A stretch of 64,000 nucleotides of DNA from Dawidia soli (GCF_018598185.1 NZ_JAHESC010000036.1:1-64000), one strand, 5' to 3'. Shown: positions 1 through 9,770, numbered from the stretch's first letter. Notes: generated by a model not told the origin, from the letters alone. Numbers and translations: made by a program.

Positions 1-127
1 CAATAATAGAGATTTTACGTTGCTTCAACGTTTTTCCCGCGAAGAATCCTCGTCGGCCAGGACCACCCCGCAGCCTTTACGGGACCTGCACAACACCCCG
101 TGATACATGTCCTTCCGGCGCGCCGCG

Positions 128-166
128 TTGGAATAGAGGTGACCTTTCCGGTCACCCCTATTCCAA
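128..166. terminator. Strong hairpin downstream of the Sus operon
   Basis: Two 17-base arms (128-144 and 150-166) pair around a 5-base loop with one A/C mismatch. The hairpin lies about 40 bases past the stop of the last gene of the minus-strand import operon, where a transcription end or mRNA-stabilising structure is expected. There is no clear T tract on either side, so a simple Rho-independent terminator is not certain. I saw no convincing gene in the rest of 1-204. Confidence 0.45.
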
Positions 167-204
167 CAAGATTGTAATAACGACTGGACGAACACCCGAT
201 CCGC

Positions 205-1614
205 TCAGGGAGCCTCGTGGTACACACCGAACCGGATGGAAGGATCTTTCACGCTGGTGAACGTGAAGACCAGGTTGGTATACCGTGTCGCGCGGCCGAG
301 ATTTTCCACGTAAAACCCTTCGGGGTCGGTCAGCACATCCAGCAGCGCGTTGTACGCTTCCTCCACCTCGGGTTTCGGCACGCTGTTGGCGTCGCGGAAG
401 CCATTGCGATGGATCACCAGGCGATCTCCTTTATCTTCAAAGGTGAGAAGCTGCCGGATGGTACCGTTCGCTACGCTGCCCGTGCCGCCAAATGCAAAGT
501 AGTCGATGTTCGTACCCCCGAACGGCAACTGGATCCACAGGGTGAACGATGCCGTCATCCCGACCTGTACGGCCGTGTTATAATAAAGCTCTTCAAACGC
601 CGGCGTGGTCAGCGACCCGATGTCGGGATCGCCAAAGGAAAAAAAGACGTCGGCCGTCAGCGTAGGGTCCAGCAATACCGTTTGACCGTCCACCGGTAGG
701 ATCGGCCCATCGATGTCGCCGATCGCCAGCAGCGTACCGTCGGCAAGCGTCGTTTCAAAGCGGGCTTCGTCTTCGTTATAGACGAACTCCGGGCGTTCAA
801 CAACGCTGCCGTTGCTGAGCCGGACCGAATCGACAAATATACCGTTGCGCGTAAATCCGTACCCGGTAATATATTCATCGCCGAAAGCCGCGCCATTCTC
901 TTCCGTCTCGATCACCGAACGGATCGAGATCACCCGCCCGTCATAGGGAAAGTCGAACGCCGAACGCGCCACGACACCGTTCTTGCTTTCTTCCAACGCC
1001 CGGTATACCGATCTGCCGCCGGTAATGCGGCCGATGTTATCATACGCCGCCGTCAGATCCGCCAGCGCGGTCGGCGTAGCCCGTTTGAAAAGGACCGTAT
1101 CCTGTGTGCGGTTCGTCCGGAAGATCAGGTCGCCGCCATCATTGGTGCCATAATACAGGAACTCGAAGTCACCCTTCAACCCCGAGCCCGCATCGCCGGG
1201 AATGGGTGAAAAATTAGAATCCGACAGTTTGTGCAGCGCGCTGAACGTCGAAAACGACAGTTTGGTGGTAGAGCCCTGGATCACGTCATAGTTCGACTGC
1301 CTCAGGGTCAGGTCCTCCTGCGAAAAGTCCGATGCCATTTCTACCACCGAATCTTCCAGGAAACGGAATACGAACTGGTAATAACCGGTCTCGGTGCGGC
1401 TGGGCTTATAGGAAGCCGTCCATCCATGTTCACTGGATTTCAAAAGCTCCCGCAAGGAAGTGATATTCTCAAGACTTCGCTCGGACGCAGGCTTATCAAA
1501 AACCTCTTCCACCTTGTTGTCCTGGCATGCGGCGACGGCCAGCATGACCAGGAACCATACTGCGCCGTATCCGGCGCGCTGAAATGTTGCTGTTATCTTT
1601 CTCATCGGTAGCAT
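205..1614 (-). CDS. DUF4302-type lipoprotein of the SusCD operon
   Basis: This 469-residue protein has an N-terminal hydrophobic segment ending in a lipobox-like AVAAC near residue 30, so it is probably an outer-membrane lipoprotein. The body (for example KSSEHGWTASYKP and a later FAFGGTGS segment) matches my recollection of the DUF4302 family, which sits beside SusC/SusD genes in Bacteroidota. Its molecular function is unknown to me; an accessory role in capturing or processing the imported substrate is inferred from position. It is the last gene of the operon, 6 bases after the metallohydrolase stop. The first methionine (MLPM) or the internal one three residues later could be the start. 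Confidence 0.75.
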   Translation of the reverse strand: MLPMRKITATFQRAGYGAVWFLVMLAVAACQDNKVEEVFDKPASERSLENITSLRELLKSSEHGWTASYKPSRTETGYYQFVFRFLEDSVVEMASDFSQEDLTLRQSNYDVIQGSTTKLSFSTFSALHKLSDSNFSPIPGDAGSGLKGDFEFLYYGTNDGGDLIFRTNRTQDTVLFKRATPTALADLTAAYDNIGRITGGRSVYRALEESKNGVVARSAFDFPYDGRVISIRSVIETEENGAAFGDEYITGYGFTRNGIFVDSVRLSNGSVVERPEFVYNEDEARFETTLADGTLLAIGDIDGPILPVDGQTVLLDPTLTADVFFSFGDPDIGSLTTPAFEELYYNTAVQVGMTASFTLWIQLPFGGTNIDYFAFGGTGSVANGTIRQLLTFEDKGDRLVIHRNGFRDANSVPKPEVEEAYNALLDVLTDPEGFYVENLGRATRYTNLVFTFTSVKDPSIRFGVYHEAP

Positions 1615-1620
1615 GCTTTT

Positions 1621-2478
1621 TTATTGAATAATGCGCTGGGTGGCGCGATAGACAGAATCCTGCAGCACGTAGAGGTCTACGTCGAACTCGGTCTTGTAAT
1701 AGTCGACCACAATGCGTTCTTTCCGGCGCAGGCGTTCTTCGCCGGTGCCGCCGACGGCGTCGACCAGGGCATCCCATTCTTCACGGCTCATGTTCAGCAT
1801 GGCCGAACCCATTTCGGCAAAATCTTCGATCTCGCGGGCGTACGGCGTGATGAAGCCCAGTGCCTGCGAATCCTCGGTGTTCTCGTTGAACCACTGCGCC
1901 GTATAGCCTTCCGGAGAGATCGACCCATAGGCCGCTTCGTCAAACGGCTTCGTTTGGTTGAGAATGTGCACATACTCGTGCTGGATCGTGTGGATGAACT
2001 GATCTACTTCCGCGCGGCTGGCCTTGTTCAGCAAGTCGATCTCGAACAACGTGATGCGTTTGCCGGCTTCCGCCAGCCCCAGCGTGATCGTACCCGAAGG
2101 GTTTACATTCCGGCCGCCGACCAGCACCAGCTGGCGCGGGGCAATCTTTTTTACAAAGTCAGGACCGCCCACGGCCGTGTACGGCTCGATCCAAAGCTTG
2201 TATACAACGTCCAGGGCCGGCTGCACGCTGTCGGCCACCGGCGGGTACAGATACCGGTCCTGGTCGACCAACGATTCCGACCAACGGTAGATCACCTCGA
2301 TGTTATAGGGTGTAGTGAAGTTCTCGCTGATCCAGGTGTCCACCGCGTTCAGTTCCGCGGGGGTGACATCCAGGTTGCTGCCGGCCGAAATCTCATCGTC
2401 GTCGCTGCAGGCGGCCACCACACCGGCGGCTATTGCCAGCAACGCCCAGAGCCGTAGGATATAATTCTTTTTACTCAT
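1621..2478 (-). CDS. Substrate import-associated zinc metallohydrolase lipoprotein
   Basis: A lipoprotein signal is visible (MSKKNYILRLWALLAIAAG followed by VVAAC), so I use the ATG at 2478; an upstream in-frame ATG at 2496 adds six residues. The centre carries an HExxH zinc-binding motif in IQHEYVHILNQ, followed by a helical C-terminal region with a YAREIEDFAEM segment that could supply a third ligand. The size and the location next to SusC/SusD fit the family annotated as substrate import-associated zinc metallohydrolase lipoproteins. It would act at the outer surface, possibly trimming a peptide-like substrate before import. The substrate is not known, and catalysis is inferred from the motif. 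Confidence 0.85.
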   Translation of the reverse strand: MSKKNYILRLWALLAIAAGVVAACSDDDEISAGSNLDVTPAELNAVDTWISENFTTPYNIEVIYRWSESLVDQDRYLYPPVADSVQPALDVVYKLWIEPYTAVGGPDFVKKIAPRQLVLVGGRNVNPSGTITLGLAEAGKRITLFEIDLLNKASRAEVDQFIHTIQHEYVHILNQTKPFDEAAYGSISPEGYTAQWFNENTEDSQALGFITPYAREIEDFAEMGSAMLNMSREEWDALVDAVGGTGEERLRRKERIVVDYYKTEFDVDLYVLQDSVYRATQRIIQ

Positions 2479-2510
2479 AAAATACTTTGTTGTCATGGAT
2501 AATACATTCT

Positions 2511-4016
2511 TTATCGCCGGTTGGCCGGAATACCAAAAGCCTGCGCCGATTCGGGGATCTGAATGGCGCGGCGCGGATCATCTTTTCCCAGTACCACCGC
2601 GTCGCCGTTGTCCTGCGCGTGCGTCACGACCAGGTTGAATCGTTTTATATCCAGCCACCGCAAGCCCTCGTGGTAAAACTCGCGTCTTCTGAACTCGGCA
2701 ATGCCTTTCACAAACGCCGCCTGATCTTCCGTAAGGGTATAGCCGGGTGTATATTCACCGGCGATAAAAGGATACGTCTTCTTCATCAGCGCAAGATCGA
2801 CCTGGTCCGTCGCCGGATCGAAGTCCTCGGTCTTTTGCGACAGGTAGGCGGTGAGGTCGGCCGAAGCATTTTCGAACTGCCCCAGCATTGCGTACGCCTC
2901 TGCACGGTTCAGCAATACCTCGTCGCTGGTAAAATGCACCAGTCCTGCATACGGGTCACCGGTGCCGGCCGTCACGTTGGTGATCCGGAAGTATTCCACA
3001 TACTTGGGAATGTTGTAGAACACGTCGGTACCGAAAATGGGATACGCCCAGGCCTTGCGGAACGGATTCGTCGTTCGGTCGGCAAACAACTCGTCTACCT
3101 TGGCCGGCGTCAGGCCGTAGCGGTACGACGCATAGTTCCGGCCCTGCAGCGAGCCGGGCCAGGAAACCATCAGGTTTGCGCGCTCCGTGGCCGCCGAGTA
3201 TTGCGCGGTGCGCTGCGCATACGTCAGCGTATTGACCGAAGGGGACACCCAATCGCGGATCAGCACGTCCGGCGAGCCGCTGCCCAGTACGATGTCGGCC
3301 TGCTCGATCACCTTCTCCCAGTCTCCTTTATACAGGTAGAACCGCGCGGCAAAAGCATGCGCCGCTTTCTGGTTGAAGTGGAACTTGGCCTCCTGGTATT
3401 CGTTGGTCACCAGCGGCAGGCCTGCTTCCAGGTCTGCTTCGATGAGCCGGTACGTCTCGGCGATCGTCTCCCGTTCATACTGCACAATGGCGTTCTCTTC
3501 CGGCGAAAGCACGTAGGGTATCCCCGGCTCCGTACCGGCCGTGGCGGCGTCATACCGCAGGCTGAAGAAATTCACCACCATAAAGTGCGCATAGGCCCGC
3601 GCCAGCAAGGCTTCCCCCCGCAGCGCCGCCACCACCGGTTCTTCACTCCCCATGTCCGCCAGCGAGGCCAACGCCTGGTTGGCATGCGCGATCGCCGTAT
3701 AGCTCTCCATCCAAAAATACGTGGGTGCATCCTCGTCGGTGATCGACTCATAGTCGTCCCAGTGATAAGCATCGGTATTGATCTGCACCTGGGTGCCCTG
3801 GATCCCCGTGTCGGCGGGTCCTTTGTCGTCCGCATTGTCCGACATCGCTTCGGCAAAGGGAGCAAACTGTGCATCGGTATACGCGTTCACCAGCAACTGA
3901 CCGACCTTCTTCTCGGTGTCGATGATCGTGCGGTTATCCTGCGGCTCGTCGAGAAAGTTGTTACACGACGCCAGGCCCAGGACGATCGCTGCTATATAGT
4001 ATATTTTCGATTTCAT
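2511..4016 (-). CDS. RagB/SusD family substrate-binding lipoprotein
   Basis: This 501-residue lipoprotein begins with a signal ending in LGLASC (lipid-attached Cys near residue 18) followed by NNFLDEPQDN, which is typical of SusD proteins. The C-terminal half contains the family's EVLLNRAEAYAMLGQFENA tetratricopeptide-like helix and an EFRRREFYHEGLRWLDIKRFN segment, both diagnostic. SusD proteins form the lid of the SusC channel and bind the substrate at the cell surface. The gene lies 21 bases after SusC and is surely in the same transcript. Length is normal for the family. The substrate cannot be named from the sequence; there are no glycoside hydrolases nearby, which argues against a polysaccharide utilisation locus. 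Confidence 0.95.
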   Translation of the reverse strand: MKSKIYYIAAIVLGLASCNNFLDEPQDNRTIIDTEKKVGQLLVNAYTDAQFAPFAEAMSDNADDKGPADTGIQGTQVQINTDAYHWDDYESITDEDAPTYFWMESYTAIAHANQALASLADMGSEEPVVAALRGEALLARAYAHFMVVNFFSLRYDAATAGTEPGIPYVLSPEENAIVQYERETIAETYRLIEADLEAGLPLVTNEYQEAKFHFNQKAAHAFAARFYLYKGDWEKVIEQADIVLGSGSPDVLIRDWVSPSVNTLTYAQRTAQYSAATERANLMVSWPGSLQGRNYASYRYGLTPAKVDELFADRTTNPFRKAWAYPIFGTDVFYNIPKYVEYFRITNVTAGTGDPYAGLVHFTSDEVLLNRAEAYAMLGQFENASADLTAYLSQKTEDFDPATDQVDLALMKKTYPFIAGEYTPGYTLTEDQAAFVKGIAEFRRREFYHEGLRWLDIKRFNLVVTHAQDNGDAVVLGKDDPRRAIQIPESAQAFGIPANRR

Positions 4017-4037
4017 AACTGTTGACTGTAATGGTTA

Positions 4038-7000
4038 TTAAAATCCCAGGTTCAGCGAAAGTGTATATTGCCGCGTGATCGGCTGGGCTACGCCGCCCGA
4101 GCTGTAGAACTCGGGGTCTACGCCGTTCAGCTTGTCGTCCGCATAGATCAGCCACGGGTTTTGTACCAGCCCGCTGATCGTCATGCTCTTCACGTAAAAC
4201 CGGCTCAATACAGCCTTCGGTACGGTGTAGGCTACATTGACCGTACGCAACCGCACATACGAACCGTCGGCCACGCGCTGCGTAGAGAAGTTATAGGCAT
4301 TGTAAGCTCGCTTGATGTCATTCTCCTCGTTTTCCTGGATCAGCCGCGAGTCCGGAATGACGGGCACCGCCGTGTAACGCTCGTCGCCGGGAAGGATCCA
4401 CCGGTTCACAAAGCTCTTCGAATACATGGTCAGATCCGTAAACGAGTTTGGACCGTACATCACCGGCAAACGCACTTTATTGCCGCCCGACGCCGTAATG
4501 AAAAAGCCCAGCGACCAGTTCTTATACTGGAAGGTGTTCTGCAGGCTGATGGCCTTGTTGGCGTCCGTCGGCCCTTCGTATTTCAGGTACGACAAGAGTC
4601 CCCTGGCCTGGCCTTCCGGTGTCGTCAGGCTCGAGCCCGTGTCCTGAAAGTCGACGTCGAATGTCTTGTCCTTATCGGGAATGTTATAGACAGGCAAGCC
4701 TTTGTCGTTCAGACCGGTGAATTGGATCGAGAACAACGAGTTGCGCGGGTAGCCGATAAAGCTGGCCCCGGTATCATCCACCGCGTCGAGCAACGTAGGC
4801 TTGCTTTCGATCTTGGTCACCTTCTGCTTGAACGCCGACAGGTTCACCGTCGACGTCCAGTGAAAATCACCGGCATCGATGTTCTTCGTGCGGATCGATA
4901 CTTCGATACCCCGGGTGGTCATGTTCGCATTGTTGATCAGCTTGATGTCCTGTCCGCCCAGGCCCGCGGTGCGCACGTAGTCGAACAGGTCGAAGCCTTT
5001 GCGACGGTAAACATCGGCGGTGATATTGATCCGGTTGTTGATGATGCCCATGTCCAGGCCGATGTTCGTCTCGTATTGTTTTTCGTAGGTCAGGTCGTTG
5101 TTGCGCAGGTCCTCGATCGTGATGGACGATTCGCGATCGTCCACCGAGCGGCGGCCCTGTGTGATCGTGCTGCGGAACACCGCCAGCGTATTGGTGGCCG
5201 TACCCGCAATGGCCGTCAGACCGTAAGAGGCCCGCAGGTTCATGGTCGTCAGCCAACCGGCATTCTGCATAAACCCTTCCTCGCGGATGTTCCACTTGCC
5301 GCCAAAGGTATAGGTCGGCGTCCACCGGATCTTGCCGTTGCGCAAGCCTTGCGTGTTGGAGGCATTCAGGTTTCCGGTAAAGGAGAAGAAGTATTTGCCA
5401 TCCAGGCCATACGTCAGCCGCGAGAAGAAGCTGGCCGTCCGCTCGCTGGTCGTGCCGGCGCGTTCGCCCGGGTTCCGCGGACTGCCCAGCGAGAAGTAAG
5501 ATCCCGTTTCACCGAGCACTTTGGAAATAATGCGCGGATCGGTGTTCGGGATCAGGCCGCCCGAATAGTTCAGACCATACCCCTCGAAGGCCGTTTCCTC
5601 ACGGTCTACAAACCGCACCTCCTGCCCGATAAAAGCATCGAACTCGTGGCGCGTGTTGAAGGTCTCTTTAAACGTGAGCGAGTTCCGGATATAGTAGTTG
5701 CGCAGGAAATTATCCGTACGGAAATACAACCCTCCCTCCGGCAGGACCACCACCGGCGGACGCGTAGGGTTATCGGGATCGTTCCACAAAAAGATGTTCG
5801 CATCGCGGATCACCGTATTTTCGTCGGCCCGGTAGGCACCCGCCACGTTGCTGTTTTCAGAGATCTGGTGCTCGCTCACGCTGTTGGCATACCGCACCGC
5901 GCCCACAAAGGCATACTGTACTTTGTTGTGGAACAACGGGATCTGGAAATCCGTCTGCAGCTTGATATCCTGAACACGCACATCCGTATAGTTGTTGTCC
6001 GTCTCGTTCAGGATATTGAACGGCGCCCAGTTGAAGGTATAGTACTCCAGCTCGCCGTTGTCGCCATACGGGCGCAGCGTGCGGCTGGTGTTGAGCGCAT
6101 AGCTGTAAGGGTTGATGTCGAAGTCGCGGGTAAGCGATCCGAACACATCGTCGGAGCTGCGGTTGAACGACCCCGGCGCCAGCTGCTGGCGGTACGATCC
6201 CAACATCGAGATCGTCAGCTGGGCATCACGTTGTAAAAAGAACGTGTTCCGCAGGTTCACCGACAACCGGTCCACCTTATCCGCCACCGTCCATCCCGGG
6301 TCTTTATACAACCCGATGGACGAGTAGAACTGGTTGTTCTGACCGCCGCCGGAAAGGCCGATGGTATGGTTTTGCGTGACCGATGATTTGAATACCGTAT
6401 TGAACCAATCGGTATTCGCCCGTTCATACGTTTGTAAAAATTGGTTCCGCGCCTGCGGCGTATTGGCCAGCAGGAAAGCGCCGGCTTGCGCGTCATACGT
6501 ATTGATGCGGTTGGCCATGATCCCATAGACACCGCTGTACCGGCTCTGGCTGATCGTCGTAATGTCCAGCCGTCCTTTGTTCTCCAGCTCCTTCAGCACG
6601 CTGAAATTGTCTTTCGAGTTGAGGATGTCGGTATTGTCATACGTGGGGATGCTGCGCGTCGTAAACTCGCCGGCATAGCTCACCGCCAGCGGTGCCGAAC
6701 GGCGGCCGCGCTTTGTTTTGATCACGATCACACCGTTGAGCGAACGCGAGCCGTACAGCGCTGTCGCCGAGGCGTCTTTGAGGATCTCGAAGCTTTCGAT
6801 ATCGTTCGGGTTCAGCCCCGCCACCGAAGAGCCGATCAGCGTGCTCGTATTACCCGACACCAGGTCGGCCAGCGAAAGATTCACCAGGTCCTCCTGCACC
6901 ACACCGTCGATCACCCACAACGGCTTGCCGTCGCCCGTGATAGACGATGCGCCCCGGATCGTGATCTTCGGGCCGGCGCCAAACGTACCCGATACGTTCT

Positions 7001-7790
7001 GAATGGAAACACCCGCAGCACGGCCTTGCAGCATCTGCGAAACATCGCCAACACCCTTCACATGAATATCCTCCATTTCAATGCTCTGCGAAGCACCGGT
7101 ATACGACCGCTTCGAAACATCGCCGTACCCCGTGACGACGACTTCCTCCAGCGATGTAAAACCCTTCAGCGTAACGTTGATCACCGACTGCGTACCCACG
7201 GTAATCTCCTGCGACTCAAAGCCGACGAAGGAGAACACCAGCACGTCCGCCGGGTTCACACGCAGCGTAAAGTTACCGTCCGCATCGGCCGCCGTACCTT
7301 GCGACGATCCCTTGATCAACACCGACGCGCCCGGCAGGGCGCCGCCGCTTTCGTCTACGATCTTACCGGTCACTTGTTGCTGTACACGCGCCGGCGCGAT
7401 ATTGACAGGCTCCGCCGTCAGCACGCGCCGCGACTTCTTAAAGATCACCGTCGTGCCGTGCACCTCGTAGTCCAGCGCATAGGGAGCGGACAGCTTATCC
7501 AGCACTTCCGTAATGGTCGAGCTGTCCAGGTCCAGGCTCATGGGCTCCCGTTCGGAAACCCAGTCGGACTTATAAATAAATTTCAGGTTGGTCTTGCTGC
7601 GGATCTCCTTCAGCACGTCGCGGAAGTTCTTCTCCTTTACATGGAGGTCGATCCGGCGTACGTCCTGCGAGTACACGGTGGCGTAGGTTTCCGACAACAT
7701 ACCCATCAGGAGTATCGCTGTCAGCCGCATCACAACGGCTCTCTTCTTTACCTGGCAACAGTCAGGTAGTGTGCGTAAAAGATTCATCAT
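4038..7790 (-). CDS. SusC/RagA family TonB-linked outer-membrane transporter with STN domain
   Basis: This 1250-residue protein has, in order, a signal sequence, an STN (secretin/TonB short N-terminal) domain at about residues 45-115, a carboxypeptidase-regulatory-like beta domain (about 125-215), the SusC signature near EEVVVTGYGDVSKRS, a plug domain including the ITIRGASSI and DASATALYGSR motifs, and a large beta-barrel ending in LSLNLGF. It imports a substrate captured by SusD, using TonB energy. The STN domain is typical of transporters that also signal to a FecR anti-sigma factor, and the FecR and sigma genes lie directly upstream. The 77-base gap to FecR leaves room for an extra promoter. 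Confidence 0.95.
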   Translation of the reverse strand: MMNLLRTLPDCCQVKKRAVVMRLTAILLMGMLSETYATVYSQDVRRIDLHVKEKNFRDVLKEIRSKTNLKFIYKSDWVSEREPMSLDLDSSTITEVLDKLSAPYALDYEVHGTTVIFKKSRRVLTAEPVNIAPARVQQQVTGKIVDESGGALPGASVLIKGSSQGTAADADGNFTLRVNPADVLVFSFVGFESQEITVGTQSVINVTLKGFTSLEEVVVTGYGDVSKRSYTGASQSIEMEDIHVKGVGDVSQMLQGRAAGVSIQNVSGTFGAGPKITIRGASSITGDGKPLWVIDGVVQEDLVNLSLADLVSGNTSTLIGSSVAGLNPNDIESFEILKDASATALYGSRSLNGVIVIKTKRGRRSAPLAVSYAGEFTTRSIPTYDNTDILNSKDNFSVLKELENKGRLDITTISQSRYSGVYGIMANRINTYDAQAGAFLLANTPQARNQFLQTYERANTDWFNTVFKSSVTQNHTIGLSGGGQNNQFYSSIGLYKDPGWTVADKVDRLSVNLRNTFFLQRDAQLTISMLGSYRQQLAPGSFNRSSDDVFGSLTRDFDINPYSYALNTSRTLRPYGDNGELEYYTFNWAPFNILNETDNNYTDVRVQDIKLQTDFQIPLFHNKVQYAFVGAVRYANSVSEHQISENSNVAGAYRADENTVIRDANIFLWNDPDNPTRPPVVVLPEGGLYFRTDNFLRNYYIRNSLTFKETFNTRHEFDAFIGQEVRFVDREETAFEGYGLNYSGGLIPNTDPRIISKVLGETGSYFSLGSPRNPGERAGTTSERTASFFSRLTYGLDGKYFFSFTGNLNASNTQGLRNGKIRWTPTYTFGGKWNIREEGFMQNAGWLTTMNLRASYGLTAIAGTATNTLAVFRSTITQGRRSVDDRESSITIEDLRNNDLTYEKQYETNIGLDMGIINNRINITADVYRRKGFDLFDYVRTAGLGGQDIKLINNANMTTRGIEVSIRTKNIDAGDFHWTSTVNLSAFKQKVTKIESKPTLLDAVDDTGASFIGYPRNSLFSIQFTGLNDKGLPVYNIPDKDKTFDVDFQDTGSSLTTPEGQARGLLSYLKYEGPTDANKAISLQNTFQYKNWSLGFFITASGGNKVRLPVMYGPNSFTDLTMYSKSFVNRWILPGDERYTAVPVIPDSRLIQENEENDIKRAYNAYNFSTQRVADGSYVRLRTVNVAYTVPKAVLSRFYVKSMTISGLVQNPWLIYADDKLNGVDPEFYSSGGVAQPITRQYTLSLNLGF

Positions 7791-7867
7791 AGGATTTAGG
7801 AAGGGTTAATGTTTCGTTCGGAAGGTTAGGTGTGGCTTCACGACACCTTCTTCCGTTTCTTGTTTTT

Positions 7868-9025
7868 TTATTTTACGATGATAACGTTAGGATTCACGTC
7901 AAAGGCTACGGCCCCCGTTGCCTGCATAAGCTTCAGCACTTCGGTAGCCGATTGATATTTGTCTACGTGCGCGGTAAAACGCGCTTCTTTCTGGCTGGCG
8001 TTTGCGTACTCGATCTTTACATTATACCAGCGTTCCAGGCGTGACAAAATATTGACCAGCTTCTCGTCTTCGAAAATAAAAACGCCGTCTTTCCAGCTTG
8101 TATAGATATCTGTATCCACCGCGCGGGTCGACAACACGCCGGCGGCCTGATCAAAGACAGATTGATAGCCCGGCGTCACCTGCAGCGAGGCCCCCGTTGC
8201 GAGGTCTACGGCAATCCTTCCTTCCACCAGCGTGGTAAGGGTCTGCACTTCGTCGGGATAAGCCGTAACGTTGAACGATGTGCCCAGCACAGAGATGGTC
8301 TGGCCCGCGGTGATCACCTTAAAGGGACGCTCTTTATTCCTGGCTACTTCAAAATATGCTTCGCCCGTCAGCTCGACCCATCGTACCGGGCCGGCAAGCG
8401 TCGCAGGGTAGCGGATGGTGCTCTCGGCGTTAAGCCACACCCGCGTGCCGTCGGCCAGGGTGAGCTGAAATTCACCTCCGCGTGGAATGATGAGTGTATT
8501 GATCTCTTCGGCAGCAGCACCCGCCGCGCCGGCAAAGTATTTCAGACCGGCGTCCGAAGCCTCCGCCTGGATGCCGTGCTGGTGAAGATTGACCGCGCTA
8601 TCGCCCAGGTGGATCGACTGCCCCGCGCCGGTAATAAGCGTAGCCTTCGCGTGCCCGGGCAGCAGCAGGACCTCGGCCGTCTGCACAGCCGGGGCGTTAT
8701 AATAATTCCAGAGCAGCGCCGCGGTCGCGGCAAGCAAAAATACCGCGGCGGCACGGTATAATATCGTGATGATATGCGAACGCCGGTCGTGGAGCGGCCG
8801 GACAGGTGTAGCATCGATCGTGCCCTTCAACTTCTGCCAGGCTTCGTCGCGCCGTGCATCCGAGATCTTACGGGGCCCCTGCTGAAAACGCTCCAACCGG
8901 TCCAGCAATTCCTGATTCTCCGGATCGGCTTCCCGCCATTGATGGAGTGTTTCCTGCTCACGGTCGTCCAGCCGGGTAAAGAGCTTTTTCCAAAGCAGCG
9001 TAAAGTCGATGCGTCTTCTGTTCAT
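7868..9025 (-). CDS. FecR family anti-sigma factor
   Basis: This 385-residue protein has an N-terminal cytoplasmic region with the helix ending QKLKGTIDATP, one membrane segment at about residues 85-110 (ITILYRAAAVFLLAATAALL), a periplasmic FecR domain (for example LIIPRGGEFQLTLADGTRVWLN and LTGEAYFEV) and a C-terminal DUF4974-type domain (FIFEDEKLVNILSRLERWYNV). FecR proteins relay occupancy of the SusC transporter to the partner sigma factor. The DUF4974 domain probably contacts the STN domain of the neighbouring SusC. The gene follows the sigma factor by 43 bases. Domain order and length are standard. Confidence 0.95.
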   Translation of the reverse strand: MNRRRIDFTLLWKKLFTRLDDREQETLHQWREADPENQELLDRLERFQQGPRKISDARRDEAWQKLKGTIDATPVRPLHDRRSHIITILYRAAAVFLLAATAALLWNYYNAPAVQTAEVLLLPGHAKATLITGAGQSIHLGDSAVNLHQHGIQAEASDAGLKYFAGAAGAAAEEINTLIIPRGGEFQLTLADGTRVWLNAESTIRYPATLAGPVRWVELTGEAYFEVARNKERPFKVITAGQTISVLGTSFNVTAYPDEVQTLTTLVEGRIAVDLATGASLQVTPGYQSVFDQAAGVLSTRAVDTDIYTSWKDGVFIFEDEKLVNILSRLERWYNVKIEYANASQKEARFTAHVDKYQSATEVLKLMQATGAVAFDVNPNVIIVK

Positions 9026-9068
9026 GTAGGCGGTAAGAGGTCTTCAGTGTATGAGACCTTAAAACACC

Positions 9069-9671
9069 TTAGTCCGCCAGAAGGGTGACAAGCAAAAGGA
9101 ATATTTTTAACCGTACTTCCGAGAGGGAAAGTTTCAGGGATGCACGACCGCGCTTGATCTGCGTTTTTACCGTATTTTCCGATACATTCAGGATGTCGGC
9201 TGTTTCAGAAACGCTTTTGCCGTGAAAATAACGCAGCTCGATCGTACGCCGCACCTGCTCGGGCAGATCACGAATGCCGCGCTTGAGCTCTTCCAGCAAC
9301 GCTTCGCCGTCATCGCCATCCTCCCACACATACAGCATGGCTTGTACATAACGCAGGTTGTGAGAGTCGCGTACGTTTTGGTTCCGGATCTCATTCAGGC
9401 AACGGTTCCGAACAGCAGTATACAAGTACGCGCGCACCACAAACGCCGGATCTTTCCACAGCGCACGCTGCCAAAGATCGGTAAAGACCGTTTGCACGAT
9501 ATCTTCGGCTGCCGAGGTATCCAGTAAAAAAGAATCGGCAAAGAGCACCAACCGCTGATAATGGGCGTCAAACAATGACTTAAAGGCTCCCTCCTCCAAG
9601 TTGCTTCCCTCCTGTATAGTGCCCTGAACGTCCATATACGAAAGATCGGCGGGCCTTGCCACAACCGTCAT
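9069..9671 (-). CDS. ECF RNA polymerase sigma-70 factor
   Basis: A 200-residue sigma factor with region 2 (FKSLFDAHYQRLVLFADSFL, then AAEDIVQTVFTDLWQ) and region 4 helix-turn-helix (ELRYFHGKSVSETADILNVS followed by ENTVKTQIKRGRASL). It belongs to the Bacteroidota ECF expansion found with FecR and SusC. It probably drives the downstream import operon once released by FecR. It is the first gene of the operon; a second in-frame ATG at 9635 (MDVQGT) is an equally possible start. The 124 bases upstream hold its promoter region, but I could not identify a convincing -33/-7 pair. Confidence 0.95.
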   Translation of the reverse strand: MTVVARPADLSYMDVQGTIQEGSNLEEGAFKSLFDAHYQRLVLFADSFLLDTSAAEDIVQTVFTDLWQRALWKDPAFVVRAYLYTAVRNRCLNEIRNQNVRDSHNLRYVQAMLYVWEDGDDGEALLEELKRGIRDLPEQVRRTIELRYFHGKSVSETADILNVSENTVKTQIKRGRASLKLSLSEVRLKIFLLLVTLLAD

Positions 9672-9740
9672 GGAAAGTAAAGCATTTTTCTGAAAATGTA
9701 AAAAATGCCGATGCCATTCTTTGGACGCAAAAATGCACCC

Positions 9741-9770
9741 GGTGCGAAAAAAGCGTTCCGCACCCGTTTT
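9741..9770 (-). terminator. Possible terminator of the 9.8-11.5 kb cluster
   Basis: An inverted repeat GGTGCG/CGCACC (9741-9746 and 9759-9764) lies about 30 bases past the stop of the minus-strand membrane gene. On the minus strand it is followed within a few bases by an ATTTTTG stretch. The stem is short and the loop is 12 bases, so the assignment is weak. Confidence 0.3.

Noticed and set aside
15-227. Minus-strand 70-codon frame at the left edge
   Set aside because: It runs through the strong hairpin and into the DUF4302 gene, and is rich in Arg, Cys and Ser with no motif.
2487-4025. Plus-strand open frame of 512 codons opposite SusD
   Set aside because: It mirrors the SusD gene almost exactly and has the composition of a non-coding frame.
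4068-6236. Plus-strand open frame of 722 codons opposite SusC
   Set aside because: Arg-rich mirror of a well-supported SusC gene; no signal, motif or sensible composition.
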